64,000 nt of DNA from Flavobacterium glycines (GCF_900100165.1 NZ_FNEO01000001.1:310001-374000), one strand, 5' to 3'. Counted from the stretch's first letter, positions 52,051 to 61,976 are shown. The notes: generated by a model from the sequence alone, not told the origin. A program made the numbers and translations.

Positions 52051-53418
52051 ATGTCAAAGAAAATATTATTAGACAAAATCAACGTTCCGGGGATTAAAAC
52101 CTACGAAGTATATCGCCAAAACGGTGGTTATGCTTCGGTAGAAAAAGCAATAAAATCGATGACTCCGGATGAGGTTGTGGAGGAAGTTAAAAAATCAGGA
52201 CTTCGTGGTCGTGGTGGAGCAGGTTTCCCTGCCGGAATGAAATGGAGTTTTATTGATAAAAAATCAGGTAAACCAAGACATTTGGTTTGCAATGCCGACG
52301 AGTCAGAACCGGGAACTTTCAAAGACCGATATTTGATGGAATTTATTCCTCATTTATTGATTGAAGGAATGATTACTTCCAGTTTTGCTTTGGGAGCTAA
52401 CCGCTCGTATATCTACATTCGTGGAGAATACATGTGGGTTTTCAAAATACTAGAAAGAGCCATTGCCGAAGCAAAAGCTGCGGGTTGGTTAGGAAAAAAT
52501 ATATTAGGTTCAGGATACGACTTAGAATTACATGTACACTGTGGAGCTGGAGCATATATCTGTGGAGAAGAAACCGCTTTAATCGAATCTTTAGAAGGTA
52601 AAAGAGGAAATCCACGTATCAAACCGCCTTTCCCAGCCGTTTCAGGTCTTTGGGCTAATCCAACAGTGGTAAACAATGTAGAAACGATAGCAGCAGTGCC
52701 TTGGATTGTAAACAATTCAGGTGATGATTATGCTAAAATTGGAGTTGGAAGATCCACAGGAACTAAATTAATTTCTGCTTCAGGAAATATTAAAAATCCG
52801 GGAGTTTATGAAATCGAATTAGGACTAAGCGTAGATGAATTCATGAATTCGGACGAATATTTAGGAGGAATGTCTTCAAACAGACCTTTGAAAGCCTTAG
52901 TTCCGGGAGGTTCATCAGTGCCGATTTTACCAGCCGATTTAATATTTAAAACTGCTAATGGTGAAGACCGTTTAATGACTTACGAATCATTGAGCGACGG
53001 TGGATTTGCAACAGGTTCAATGCTGGGTTCAGGAGGATTTATTGTTTATGATGATACGGCTTGTATTGTTAGAAATACTTGGAATTTCTCCCGTTTCTAC
53101 CACCATGAATCTTGTGGACAATGTACCCCATGTAGAGAAGGAACAGGTTGGTTAGAAAAAGTATTACACAGAATCGAAACAGGTCACGGACGTGAAGAAG
53201 ACATCGATTTATTGTGGAGCATTCAATCTAAAATAGAAGGAAATACTATTTGTCCTCTTGGTGATGCGGCTTCATGGCCGGTAGCAGCAGCTATTCGTCA
53301 TTTTAGAGAAGAATTTGAATACCATGTTCGTTTCCCGGAAAGAATAAAAAACAGAGATCACTTTGTGAATGAGCCTTTTGAGAAAGTAAGACATTTGGTA
53401 AGCAAGCAAGTGATTTAA
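52051..53418 (+). CDS. nuoF: NADH-quinone oxidoreductase subunit F
   Basis: 51-kDa subunit that binds NADH, FMN and the [4Fe-4S] cluster N3. In the 455-residue protein the NADH-binding Gly-rich loop is GLRGRGGAGFPAGMKW (about 50-65). The FMN region includes CNADESEPGTFKDR (about 81-94) and GAYICGEETALIESLEG (about 167-183). The cluster ligands are in ESCGQCTPCREG (about 353-364), with the fourth Cys in NTICPLG. Confidence 0.97.
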   Translation: MSKKILLDKINVPGIKTYEVYRQNGGYASVEKAIKSMTPDEVVEEVKKSGLRGRGGAGFPAGMKWSFIDKKSGKPRHLVCNADESEPGTFKDRYLMEFIPHLLIEGMITSSFALGANRSYIYIRGEYMWVFKILERAIAEAKAAGWLGKNILGSGYDLELHVHCGAGAYICGEETALIESLEGKRGNPRIKPPFPAVSGLWANPTVVNNVETIAAVPWIVNNSGDDYAKIGVGRSTGTKLISASGNIKNPGVYEIELGLSVDEFMNSDEYLGGMSSNRPLKALVPGGSSVPILPADLIFKTANGEDRLMTYESLSDGGFATGSMLGSGGFIVYDDTACIVRNTWNFSRFYHHESCGQCTPCREGTGWLEKVLHRIETGHGREEDIDLLWSIQSKIEGNTICPLGDAASWPVAAAIRHFREEFEYHVRFPERIKNRDHFVNEPFEKVRHLVSKQVI

Positions 53419-53425
53419 AATAACG

Positions 53426-53475
53426 TCCCGATGACTATCGGGATTGATTTCAAAAACAAGACACTCCGCAGGAGT
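53426..53475. repeat. Small palindromes between nuoF and nuoG
   Basis: TCCCGAT-N4-ATCGGGA (53426-53443) is an 18-base palindrome whose arms are identical to those of the one at 55645-55662. A second hairpin, ACTCC-GCA-GGAGT (53463-53475), follows. They fill most of the 71-base gap between two genes of the same operon. Confidence 0.6.
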
Positions 53476-53489
53476 AAAATATTGTAATA

Positions 53490-54539
53490 ATGAAAGTAAC
53501 AATAGACGGTCAAAGCATAGAAGTAGAACCAGGAACAACCATTCTACAAGCGGCACGTATGATAGGAGGAGAATCCGTTCCGCCTGCAATGTGTTATTAT
53601 TCTAAACTAAAAGGAAGCGGTGGAAAATGCCGTTGTTGTTTAGTTGAAGTTTCCAAAGGAAGTGAAGCTGACCCAAGACCTATGCCAAAATTGATGGCAT
53701 CTTGTGTAACAGGATGTATGGACGGTATGGAAGTCAACAGTAAAAATTCGGACAGAGTACGTGAAGCACGTCAATCAGTTACTGAATTTTTATTAATCAA
53801 TCACCCGTTGGATTGCCCTATTTGCGATCAGGCAGGAGAATGTGATTTGCAGGATTTGAGTTTTGAACACGGAAAATCAAAAACGCGCTTTATAGAAGAA
53901 AAAAGAACATTTGAGCCGGAAGATATTGGTCCAAATATCCAATTACATATGAACCGTTGTATTTTATGTCAACGTTGTGTACAAGTAGCCGATCAATTGA
54001 CTGATAAAAGAGTTCATGGTGTTCTAGACCGTGGTGATCATGCTAATATTTCAACTTGTATTTCGAAAGCTATAGACAATGAATTCTCAGGAAACATGAT
54101 CGATGTATGTCCTGTAGGTGCTTTGACTGATAAAACTTTCCGTTTCAAATCGAGAGTTTGGTTCAACAAACCTTTCAATGCCCACAGAGAATGTACTACT
54201 CCGGGATGTTGCGGAAAAACTACGGTTTGGATGTTTGGAAATGAAATACAAAGAGTTACCGGAAGAAAAGACCAATACCACGAAGTAGAAGATTTTATAT
54301 GCAACACTTGTCGTTTTGACAAAAAAGAAGTTACTGACTGGGTTATTGAAGGACCACGAAAATTTGATAAAGATTCGGTTATCAATCAAAATAATTATAC
54401 CCGTAAAATGGAAATAGTTCATATCGCTACCGAAGAAGGAATTCTGAAAGGTAGAGAACAAGACCGTAAAAAAATCAGTATGACGGCAATACCGTTAAGC
54501 AAAGAAGAGCAGGAAGAATTTAACAATGGTAATCTATAA
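53490..54539 (+). CDS. nuoG: NADH-quinone oxidoreductase subunit G, short form
   Basis: Fe-S electron-wire subunit. At 349 residues it keeps only the N-terminal half of a typical NuoG of about 700-900 residues. There is a [2Fe-2S] ferredoxin domain (1-80, CYYSKLKGSGGKCRCC and SCVTGC). Next come the His/Cys cluster (NHPLDCPICDQAGECDL, about 108-124) and a [4Fe-4S] binding part (NRCILCQRCVQ, about 154-164, and DVCPVGAL near 200). A further Cys-rich section follows (ECTTPGCCGKTT about 228-239, ICNTCRFD about 270). The molybdopterin-type domain is absent. The stop is followed directly by nuoH with no decayed remainder, so this looks like a stable lineage-specific form and not a recent truncation. 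Confidence 0.93.
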   Translation: MKVTIDGQSIEVEPGTTILQAARMIGGESVPPAMCYYSKLKGSGGKCRCCLVEVSKGSEADPRPMPKLMASCVTGCMDGMEVNSKNSDRVREARQSVTEFLLINHPLDCPICDQAGECDLQDLSFEHGKSKTRFIEEKRTFEPEDIGPNIQLHMNRCILCQRCVQVADQLTDKRVHGVLDRGDHANISTCISKAIDNEFSGNMIDVCPVGALTDKTFRFKSRVWFNKPFNAHRECTTPGCCGKTTVWMFGNEIQRVTGRKDQYHEVEDFICNTCRFDKKEVTDWVIEGPRKFDKDSVINQNNYTRKMEIVHIATEEGILKGREQDRKKISMTAIPLSKEEQEEFNNGNL

Positions 54540-54542
54540 AAA

Positions 54543-55595
54543 ATGGACAGTACAATTATTATAGAAAAAAGTGTTATCATTCTGGCTGTCTTTGCCATTA
54601 CAATGGTTATGGCAATGTATTCAACACTTGCAGAAAGAAAAATTGCAGCTTGGTTACAAGACCGTATCGGACCTAACAGAGCTGGAAAAGGTGGTATTTT
54701 ACAACCTTTGGCAGATGGTATGAAATTATTTGCAAAAGAGGAATTCGAACCCAATACACCGAATAAATTCTTATTCTATGTTGGGCCGGCTATTGCTATG
54801 AGTACCGCATTAATGACTAGTGCTGTTATTCCATGGGGTGATCGTCTTCACTTATTTGGCAGAGATATTATTTTACAGGCTTCGGATATTGATAATGCCA
54901 TGTTGTACATTTTTGCAATCCTTTCTATTGGTGTTTATGGCATCATGATTGGAGGATGGGCGTCGAACAATAAATTCTCTTTGATGGGTGCAGTTCGTGC
55001 TGGTTCTCAAATGGTTTCTTATGAAGTTGCTATGGGTTTATCCATCATTGCTTTATTAATGATGACCGGTTCATTAAGTTTGAGAGAAATCAGTTTGCAA
55101 CAGGAAGGTTTACACTGGAATGTATTTTACCAACCACTTTCTTTCTTAATCTTTTTGATTTGTTCTTTTGCTGAAACTAACAGAACTCCTTTTGACTTAG
55201 CGGAATGTGAAAGTGAATTGATTGGAGGTTATCATACGGAATATTCTTCGATGAAAATGGGATTCTATCTATTTGCTGAATATGCAAGTATGTTTATATC
55301 ATCAACCATTTTAGCTGTTTTATTCTTTGGAGGGTACAATTATCCGGGAATGAGTTGGGCAGTTGAAAACTGGGGAGTAAATATTGCTAATGTAATTGGA
55401 ATTGGAGTTTTATTTGCAAAAATCTGTTTCTTCATTTTCTTTTATATGTGGGTACGATGGACAATTCCTAGATTTAGATACGATCAATTGATGCATTTGG
55501 GATGGAGAATATTAATTCCGCTATCTATTTTGAATATCATGATTACGGGAATTGTAATTTTAAGACACGAATTACTAGCATTCTTAGGATTTTAA
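54543..55595 (+). CDS. nuoH: NADH-quinone oxidoreductase subunit H
   Basis: Membrane subunit forming the quinone tunnel next to NuoB and NuoD. The 350-residue protein has eight hydrophobic segments. Family blocks include LAERKIAAWLQDRIGPNRAG (about 29-48), GGILQPLADGMKLF, AETNRTPFDLAECESELIGG (about 214-233), and the acidic tail loop with RYDQLMHLGWR (about 315-325). Starts 3 bases after nuoG. Confidence 0.96.
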   Translation: MDSTIIIEKSVIILAVFAITMVMAMYSTLAERKIAAWLQDRIGPNRAGKGGILQPLADGMKLFAKEEFEPNTPNKFLFYVGPAIAMSTALMTSAVIPWGDRLHLFGRDIILQASDIDNAMLYIFAILSIGVYGIMIGGWASNNKFSLMGAVRAGSQMVSYEVAMGLSIIALLMMTGSLSLREISLQQEGLHWNVFYQPLSFLIFLICSFAETNRTPFDLAECESELIGGYHTEYSSMKMGFYLFAEYASMFISSTILAVLFFGGYNYPGMSWAVENWGVNIANVIGIGVLFAKICFFIFFYMWVRWTIPRFRYDQLMHLGWRILIPLSILNIMITGIVILRHELLAFLGF

Positions 55596-55644
55596 TTAAG
55601 AAGAGAGAAGCGTAAGCGAAATAAAAGATACAGCTAAAAGCGGG

Positions 55645-55662
55645 TCCCGATAGCTATCGGGA
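55645..55662. repeat. Perfect 18-base palindrome between nuoH and nuoI
   Basis: TCCCGATAGCTATCGGGA is a perfect palindrome. Its arms match the palindrome between nuoF and nuoG (53426-53443), so two copies of one repeat type lie in this operon. Confidence 0.65.
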
Positions 55663-55686
55663 AGCTTCAAATAAAAATAAAAAAAG

Positions 55687-56232
55687 ATGTCAATAGAAAC
55701 CATATCCTTATCAGGAAGAAAAATGCAAGTCTCTAACAAAGAGATGACTTTTTTTGAGCGTTTATATCTTGTTGCGATTGTAAAAGGATTAATTATTACA
55801 CTAAAACACTTGTTTTCGAGAAAAGTTACCATTCAGTATCCGGAACAGGTACGAACACGAAGTACTGTTTATCGTGGACAACACATGTTGAAGCGTGACG
55901 AACAAGGGAGAGAAAACTGTACTGCCTGCGGCTTATGTGCTTTGTCTTGTCCTGCAGAAGCCATTACAATGAAGGCTGCTGAGCGCAAACCAAATGAAAA
56001 GCATTTGTATCGCGAGGAGAAATATGCCGAAATATATGAAATCAATATGTTGCGTTGTATTTTTTGCGGATTATGCGAAGAGGCCTGTCCAAAAGACGCT
56101 ATTTACTTGACAACATCCAAAGTATTAGTTCCTTCAAGCTATGAAAGAGAAGATTTTATCTTTGGAAAAGATCGATTAGTGATGCCGTTAGAGATGGCTA
56201 TCAAGAACACTCAACTTAAAAATGCTAACTAG
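55687..56232 (+). CDS. nuoI: NADH-quinone oxidoreductase subunit I
   Basis: Carries two [4Fe-4S] clusters (N6a, N6b) leading electrons to NuoB. In the 181-residue protein both ferredoxin motifs are intact: CTACGLCALSCP (about 78-89) and CIFCGLCEEACP (about 121-132). The N-terminal amphipathic part (MTFFERLYLVAIVKGLIITLK, split near 19-39) lies on the membrane. The nuoJ start overlaps its last 11 bases. Confidence 0.96.
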   Translation: MSIETISLSGRKMQVSNKEMTFFERLYLVAIVKGLIITLKHLFSRKVTIQYPEQVRTRSTVYRGQHMLKRDEQGRENCTACGLCALSCPAEAITMKAAERKPNEKHLYREEKYAEIYEINMLRCIFCGLCEEACPKDAIYLTTSKVLVPSSYEREDFIFGKDRLVMPLEMAIKNTQLKNAN

Positions 56233-56773
56233 AATGATACACATCCCTGATTTTGCGCACGCATCTACTATACAAATTGTTTTTTGTGTTCTGGCGTTTA
56301 TCACAGTTATTACTGCTTTCTTAGCTATTTTCAGTAGAAATCCTATTCATAGTGCTTTATATTTAGTGATTTGTTTTTTCACTATTGCAGGTCATTATTT
56401 ACTATTAAACGCTCAGTTTTTGGCTATAGTTCATATTATAGTTTACTCCGGAGCGATTATGATTTTGTTCCTCTTCACACTGATGTTGATGAATCTTAAT
56501 AAACAAAATGAAGTACACAAACCACGTATCACACGATTGGGGGCTATTGTTTCTTTTTGTTTAATCTGTATTGTTTTGATTTTGGTATTTATCAATTCAA
56601 AACCAATCGAAGGAGAATACATTGCTACAGGAGAGGATTACCAATCTATAAAAGTTTTGGGACATGTATTATTGAATGAATATATGGTTCCTTTCGAATT
56701 TGCTTCCATCCTATTGTTAGTAGCGATGATTGGAGTTGTACTATTGTCTAAAAAAGAAAAAACGGAGAAATAA
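56222..56773 (+). CDS. nuoJ: NADH-quinone oxidoreductase subunit J
   Basis: Membrane subunit of the proton-pumping arm with five hydrophobic helices in 183 residues. The NuoJ signature [21 protein letters not shown] (split about 45-65), [15 protein letters not shown] (about 70-84) and [10 protein letters not shown] are clear. The first ATG (56222) overlaps nuoI by 11 bases; a second ATG four codons later (56234, MIHIPDF) starts right after the nuoI stop. The sequence does not decide between them. Confidence 0.94.
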   Translation: MLTRMIHIPDFAHASTIQIVFCVLAFITVITAFLAIFSRNPIHSALYLVICFFTIAGHYLLLNAQFLAIVHIIVYSGAIMILFLFTLMLMNLNKQNEVHKPRITRLGAIVSFCLICIVLILVFINSKPIEGEYIATGEDYQSIKVLGHVLLNEYMVPFEFASILLLVAMIGVVLLSKKEKTEK

Positions 56774-56774
56774 A

Positions 56775-57095
56775 ATGACTAATATTTTAAATGAAATAGG
56801 CATTGAGAATTATATCTTCCTTTCTGTAATACTTTTTTGTATTGGAGTATTTGGAGTATTATACAGACGAAATGCTATCATCGTATTTATGTCGATAGAA
56901 ATTATGCTGAATGCGGTAAATCTATTGTTTGTAGCTTTTTCAACCTATCATCAGGATGCACAGGGACAGGTTTTTGTATTTTTCTCTATGGCAGTAGCTG
57001 CTGCTGAAGTTGCAGTAGGTCTGGCTATTTTGGTATCGATTTTCAGAAATTTAGGTTCGATTGATATTAATAATTTAAAAAACTTAAAAGGATAA
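56775..57095 (+). CDS. nuoK: NADH-quinone oxidoreductase subunit K
   Basis: A 106-residue antiporter-like membrane subunit with three helices. The ATG at 56775 directly follows the nuoJ stop; a frame that opens earlier overlaps nuoJ's coding end and is rejected. The characteristic acidic residues within helices 2 and 3 are in [19 protein letters not shown] (about 37-55) and [13 protein letters not shown] (about 75-87). nuoL begins 6 bases downstream. Confidence 0.95.
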   Translation: MTNILNEIGIENYIFLSVILFCIGVFGVLYRRNAIIVFMSIEIMLNAVNLLFVAFSTYHQDAQGQVFVFFSMAVAAAEVAVGLAILVSIFRNLGSIDINNLKNLKG

Positions 57096-57101
57096 ACGAT
57101 A

Positions 57102-58985
57102 ATGAATACGAATTTAGCTTTACTCTTATTATTAGCTCCTCTTTTAGGATTTTTATTTAATATTTTCTTTGGAAAAAAGATAAGCAAAACAGCTTCAGGC
57201 ATAGTGGGTACACTTACTGTAGTTTTATCATTTGCACTTACGCTTTGTTTCTTTTCGAAAATCAATATTGACCAACAACCTATAAAAATTCAATTATTCG
57301 ATTGGATTCAAATCAGTAATTTCCGAGTAGATTTTGGTTTCCTTTTAGACCAGTTATCTATTTTATGGCTGCTTTTTGTAACAGGAATTGGTTCTTTAAT
57401 TCACCTCTACTCTATCAGCTATATGCATGATGATGAAAATATGCACAAGTTCTTTGCCTATCTGAATTTGTTTATCTTTTTCATGATTACTTTAGTTATT
57501 GGAAGTAACTTATTAGTATTATTCATCGGATGGGAAGGCGTTGGACTATGTTCTTACCTGCTTATCGGATTTTGGCATAAAAATCAGGAATACAATGATG
57601 CTGCTAAAAAAGCCTTCATCATGAACAGAATTGGGGATTTAGGATTATTAATTGGTATCTTCATCATCGGTTCGTTATTTTCAACTTTAGATTATACTAC
57701 TTTAAAAACAGCTATCGCTTCGTCTGCTAATTTAGACTTAGCAATGATTTCACTTGCTGCTTTTGCCTTGTTTATTGGAGCTTGTGGTAAATCGGCTCAA
57801 ATTCCATTATACACCTGGTTACCTGATGCGATGGCAGGACCAACACCGGTTTCGGCATTGATTCACGCTGCAACGATGGTAACTGCAGGTATTTTCATGA
57901 TTACGAGATTGAATTATGTATTTGATTTAGCTCCTGAAGTTCAAAATATCATTGCCATTATTGGAGCAGTAACTTCATTAGTCGCTGCAACTATTGCTTT
58001 GGTACAAACTGACATCAAAAAAGTATTGGCATATTCTACCGTTTCTCAATTAGGATTAATGTTCCTGGCTTTAGGATTTGGGGCTTACGAAATTGCCGTT
58101 TTCCACGTAATCACACACGCTTTCTTTAAAGCTTGTTTGTTCTTAGGTTCAGGATCAGTAATTCACGCTTTGCACGGAGAACAAGACATGCGCAGAATGG
58201 GTGGACTAAAAAAAGTAATGGGAATCACTTTTATTACTTTCCTGCTTTCTACATTAGCCATTTCAGGAATTCCTCCTTTTTCAGGATTCTTCTCGAAAGA
58301 CGAAATCTTAATGACGGCTTTTGAACATAATCAGGCACTTTGGGTTATTGCTTCTTTAGCTTCGTTAATGACTGCTTTTTATATGTTCCGTTTGTTATAC
58401 CTGACTTTCTTCAACGAATTCAGAGGAACGGAACACCAAAAAAGTCATTTACACGAAAGCCCTGCATTGATTACTTTCCCACTTATTGTATTGGCTATTT
58501 TAGCAACAATTGGAGGTTTGATTAGTTTACCAACAAACAGCTGGTTAAACAGTTATTTAGCTCCTTTATTTTCGAAAGAAGCGCACGAAGCACATCATTT
58601 CGGAACAACTGAATACAGCTTAATGGCTGTAGCGGTTCTTGGCGGATTAATCGGAATCATAATTGCCTTTGTTAAATATATCAAACAAACACAAGTTCCG
58701 GCTGAAGATGCAGAAATTACAGGTCTTGCTAAAGTACTTTACAACAAATATTACGTGGACGAAATCTATGATGCTATTTTTGTAAAATCAATAAATGCTT
58801 TGTCAAGATTCTTTAGAGACTATGTGGAAACTACATTATCATCTTTAGTTTTTGGATTAGGAAAAGTAACCAACGAAATAAGTTATCAAGGAAAGAAATT
58901 ACAAACAGGAAGTATTGGATTTTACTTATTTGTTTTTGTTTTAGGACTTTGCAGTATAGTAACTTATTTATTTTTAGCTCAATAA
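57102..58985 (+). CDS. nuoL: NADH-quinone oxidoreductase subunit L
   Basis: Largest proton-pumping subunit with an antiporter-like core. The 627-residue protein has the conserved Glu in GWEGVGLCSYLLIGFW (about 145-160) and the segment CGKSAQIPLYTWLPDAMAGP (about 229-248) with the key Lys. PTPVSALIHAATMVTAG follows, and HAFFKACLFLGSGSVIHA lies near 330-347. The C-terminal part (residues about 540-627) carries the long lateral helix and the last membrane helix. Confidence 0.96.
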   Translation: MNTNLALLLLLAPLLGFLFNIFFGKKISKTASGIVGTLTVVLSFALTLCFFSKINIDQQPIKIQLFDWIQISNFRVDFGFLLDQLSILWLLFVTGIGSLIHLYSISYMHDDENMHKFFAYLNLFIFFMITLVIGSNLLVLFIGWEGVGLCSYLLIGFWHKNQEYNDAAKKAFIMNRIGDLGLLIGIFIIGSLFSTLDYTTLKTAIASSANLDLAMISLAAFALFIGACGKSAQIPLYTWLPDAMAGPTPVSALIHAATMVTAGIFMITRLNYVFDLAPEVQNIIAIIGAVTSLVAATIALVQTDIKKVLAYSTVSQLGLMFLALGFGAYEIAVFHVITHAFFKACLFLGSGSVIHALHGEQDMRRMGGLKKVMGITFITFLLSTLAISGIPPFSGFFSKDEILMTAFEHNQALWVIASLASLMTAFYMFRLLYLTFFNEFRGTEHQKSHLHESPALITFPLIVLAILATIGGLISLPTNSWLNSYLAPLFSKEAHEAHHFGTTEYSLMAVAVLGGLIGIIIAFVKYIKQTQVPAEDAEITGLAKVLYNKYYVDEIYDAIFVKSINALSRFFRDYVETTLSSLVFGLGKVTNEISYQGKKLQTGSIGFYLFVFVLGLCSIVTYLFLAQ

Positions 58986-58994
58986 TTTTATATC

Positions 58995-60437
58995 ATGAAT
59001 GTATCAGTACTATTAATTATACTTCTTGTTGGCGCATTTGCTACTTACTTTGCCGGTGATAAACTGGCTTCAAAAGTGGCATTATTATTCAGCTTAGTTG
59101 CTTTTGGATTATCTATTGCATTGTTGAACAGTTATAATGCTGGCGAAAATATTAGTTTCTTTAAATATTGGATTAACAAACCGGCTATTGCCTATTCGCT
59201 AACAGCAGATGGGTTATCCTTAATCATGCTTTTGCTAACAACAGCACTAACTCCTTTAATTATTTATTCTTCTTTTGAAAATGAATATAAAAATGCTAAG
59301 TCTTTTTATGCATTAATCTTGTTTATGTCATTTGCTATGACAGGAACTTTCTTAGCATCTGATGGCCTTTTGTATTATATTTTCTGGGAATTATCATTAA
59401 TCCCTATTTACTTTATTGCTTTAATTTGGGGAAATGGAGATGTAGAAGAACGCAAAAAAGCAGTAGTTAAATTCTTTATTTACACACTTGCCGGTTCTTT
59501 GTTCATGCTAATTGCTTTTGTGTATTTGTACCAAAAAGCGGGTAGCTTCTTAATTGCTGATTTATACAACGTAAAATTAAGCAGAGTGGAACAATTCTGG
59601 ATTTTCTGGGCATTCTTTTTAGCTTATGCTATCAAAATCCCAATCATTCCTTTCCACACCTGGCAGGCAAAAGTATATCAAAAAGCACCTACTGTAGGAA
59701 CTATGCTTTTATCCGGTATTATGCTTAAAATGGGATTATATAGTGTGTTGCGTTGGCAAATTCCAGTAACTCCAATCGCTTCAAAAACCTATTTACCGAT
59801 ATTAATTGGTTTTGGAATTGCCGGAGTAATCTATGGTTCTATTGTAGCCTTAAGACAAAAAGATTTGAAAAAATTACTAGCCTATTCTTCATTGGCTCAC
59901 GTTGGTTTAATTGCAGCAGGATGTTATACTTTAAATATTGATGGATTAAGAGGTGCTGTACTGCAAATGCTGGCTCATGGTTTTGTAGTAGTAGGTCTGT
60001 TCTTTGCCGCTGAAATTATTTTTAGAAGATACGAAACCAGAACAATTGCCGACATGGGAGGTATTCGTTCACAAGCACCAAAATTCGCTTCATTATTTAT
60101 GATATTGGTTTTAGCTTCTGTAGCCTTACCTACAACATTCAATTTTATTGGAGAGTTTACTGTTTTATACAGTCTTTCGCAAATTAATATCTGGTTTGCA
60201 TTATTAGGAGGAACTACCATTATTTTAGGTGCTTATTATATGTTGAAAATGTACCAACAAGTAATGCTCGGCGAAACTAATGCAAGAGTTTTTGCTGATG
60301 TAAGTTTTCACGAAACTTTAGTTTTAGTAATTATAATAGCTGTAATTTTCATTTTTGGTTTGTATCCAAGACCAATCAACAATTTAATTACTCCTGCTTT
60401 AGATCAGATACTAAGAACATTGTTTAGAATTCAATAA
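58995..60437 (+). CDS. nuoM: NADH-quinone oxidoreductase subunit M
   Basis: Antiporter-like proton-pumping subunit of 480 residues with about 14 helices. Family blocks: FWELSLIPIYFIALIWG (about 130-146, with the conserved Glu), IPFHTWQAKVYQKAPTVGTM (about 218-237) and LLAYSSLAHVG (about 293-303). LQMLAHGFVVVGLFFAAE follows near 323-340. Starts 9 bases after nuoL. Confidence 0.96.
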   Translation: MNVSVLLIILLVGAFATYFAGDKLASKVALLFSLVAFGLSIALLNSYNAGENISFFKYWINKPAIAYSLTADGLSLIMLLLTTALTPLIIYSSFENEYKNAKSFYALILFMSFAMTGTFLASDGLLYYIFWELSLIPIYFIALIWGNGDVEERKKAVVKFFIYTLAGSLFMLIAFVYLYQKAGSFLIADLYNVKLSRVEQFWIFWAFFLAYAIKIPIIPFHTWQAKVYQKAPTVGTMLLSGIMLKMGLYSVLRWQIPVTPIASKTYLPILIGFGIAGVIYGSIVALRQKDLKKLLAYSSLAHVGLIAAGCYTLNIDGLRGAVLQMLAHGFVVVGLFFAAEIIFRRYETRTIADMGGIRSQAPKFASLFMILVLASVALPTTFNFIGEFTVLYSLSQINIWFALLGGTTIILGAYYMLKMYQQVMLGETNARVFADVSFHETLVLVIIIAVIFIFGLYPRPINNLITPALDQILRTLFRIQ

Positions 60438-60489
60438 TAAAGACCGACTATTTAATATCAGGTTGTAATCCTGAATCACAATAAAAAAT

Positions 60490-61860
60490 ATGAATACATT
60501 AATAGCTATTATAGGATTAGGTGTTTTATGCCTTTTGTTTGAAATTTTTGATGCCAGAAAAGCAATCGTTCCAATAGTGATAATTGGATTACTCGCTATT
60601 CTGGGATTAGATATTTCAGAAATTAACGATACTCCTATCGCTTACTACAACAATATGATTGTGGTGGGGAAATATTCATCGGCCTTTTCTGCGTTATTTA
60701 TCATTCTTACTATATTTTTAGTAAGCTTAGGTCAAAAATTCTATGAAAACCGTCCCTCTAAATTTTCTGATTTTATTGCCATAAAAATCTTCTTATTAGC
60801 CGGAGCTGTGGCAATGGTATCTTTTGGAAACCTGGCTATGTTCTTTTTAGGAATTGAAGTACTATCAATTGCGCTTTATGTATTGGCATCCAGCAATCGC
60901 TTAAGTGTCAAAAGCAACGAGGCTGGTTTAAAATATTTCTTAATGGGATCTTTCGCTTCTGGTATTATTCTTTTTGGTATCTGTTTGATTTATGGAGCTA
61001 TGGGAAGTTTTGACATTACTGAAATTAGCGAATTATCACACTCTGCCGAATTACCTATTTGGTTCCCTATTGGAATTGTATTAATTTTTATTGGAATGCT
61101 TTTCAAAATTGCAGCAGTACCTTTCCATTTTTGGGCTCCGGACGTTTACGAAGGTTCACCGGCTCTAACTACTGCTTTGATGAGTACATTGGCTAAAGTA
61201 GTAGCCATTGCTACATTATATAAATTAGTAAAAACTATGAATGCTGATATTTCTCCTGCTTTTCAATTAGTAATAGTTATTGTATCTATTGCTTCTATGA
61301 CTGTTGGAAACATAATGGCGTTACGTCAAATAAATGTGAAACGTATGCTTGCTTTTTCAGGAATATCTCATGCAGGTTTTATGTTAATGACTTTACTAAG
61401 TTCTGAAAAATCCTCAGGAACTTTATTGTACTATACATCAGCCTATGCATTAGCTGGTATCGCAGCATTTACTGTTATTTTATATGTTTGTAAAACAAGA
61501 GAGAATGAAGATGTTACTAATTTTCATGGTTTAGGAAAAAACAATCCGTTGATGGCTGCTGTTTTAACAGCTTCATTATTATCAATGGCAGGAATTCCAA
61601 TTTTCGGAGGTTTCTTCGCTAAGTTGTTCTTATTCACACAAACAATTCAGGCTGGGTTCATCGCTTTGGTTATTGTTGCTGTTATCAATTCAATCATAAG
61701 TGTAGGCTATTATTTCAAACTAATTTTAGCCATGTACACTAAAGAACCAAATGAAGCTGCAATTCCAACTTCAAAAATCTATTATGCAGTAGCAGTCATT
61801 TCGATAATCTTAAATATTGCATTAGGTTTCTTCCCTTCTGTTGTTTTGGATTTGTTGTAA
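60490..61860 (+). CDS. nuoN: NADH-quinone oxidoreductase subunit N
   Basis: Third antiporter-like subunit and last gene of the complex I operon; 456 residues. Typical features are FFLGIEVLSIALYVLA (about 118-133, conserved Glu), KYFLMGSFASGIILFG (about 149-164), VPFHFWAPDVYEGSP (about 211-225) and MLAFSGISHAGFMLM (about 286-300). A terminator follows 20 bases after the stop, completing the set nuoA to nuoN with no missing subunit. Confidence 0.96.
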   Translation: MNTLIAIIGLGVLCLLFEIFDARKAIVPIVIIGLLAILGLDISEINDTPIAYYNNMIVVGKYSSAFSALFIILTIFLVSLGQKFYENRPSKFSDFIAIKIFLLAGAVAMVSFGNLAMFFLGIEVLSIALYVLASSNRLSVKSNEAGLKYFLMGSFASGIILFGICLIYGAMGSFDITEISELSHSAELPIWFPIGIVLIFIGMLFKIAAVPFHFWAPDVYEGSPALTTALMSTLAKVVAIATLYKLVKTMNADISPAFQLVIVIVSIASMTVGNIMALRQINVKRMLAFSGISHAGFMLMTLLSSEKSSGTLLYYTSAYALAGIAAFTVILYVCKTRENEDVTNFHGLGKNNPLMAAVLTASLLSMAGIPIFGGFFAKLFLFTQTIQAGFIALVIVAVINSIISVGYYFKLILAMYTKEPNEAAIPTSKIYYAVAVISIILNIALGFFPSVVLDLL

Positions 61861-61880
61861 AAATATCACAAACTATATAT

Positions 61881-61908
61881 AAACCATCAAGATTAGTTTT
61901 GATGGTTT
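61881..61908 (+). terminator. Terminator of the complex I operon
   Basis: AAACCATCAA (61881-61890) pairs with TTGATGGTTT (61899-61908) and is followed by a T-rich tail. It is the only clear intrinsic terminator in or behind the 13-kb operon. Confidence 0.85.
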
Positions 61909-61976
61909 TTTCTTTTTAAAGAATATTCCTTTCCTAATAAAAACATAAAAATCAAACACTTCCAAAATCTTTTAAC

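Noticed and set aside
53490..54539. NuoG as a pseudogene fragment
   Set aside because: All N-terminal cluster ligands are present and nuoH begins 3 bases after the stop with no leftover coding sequence, so a stable short form is more likely.
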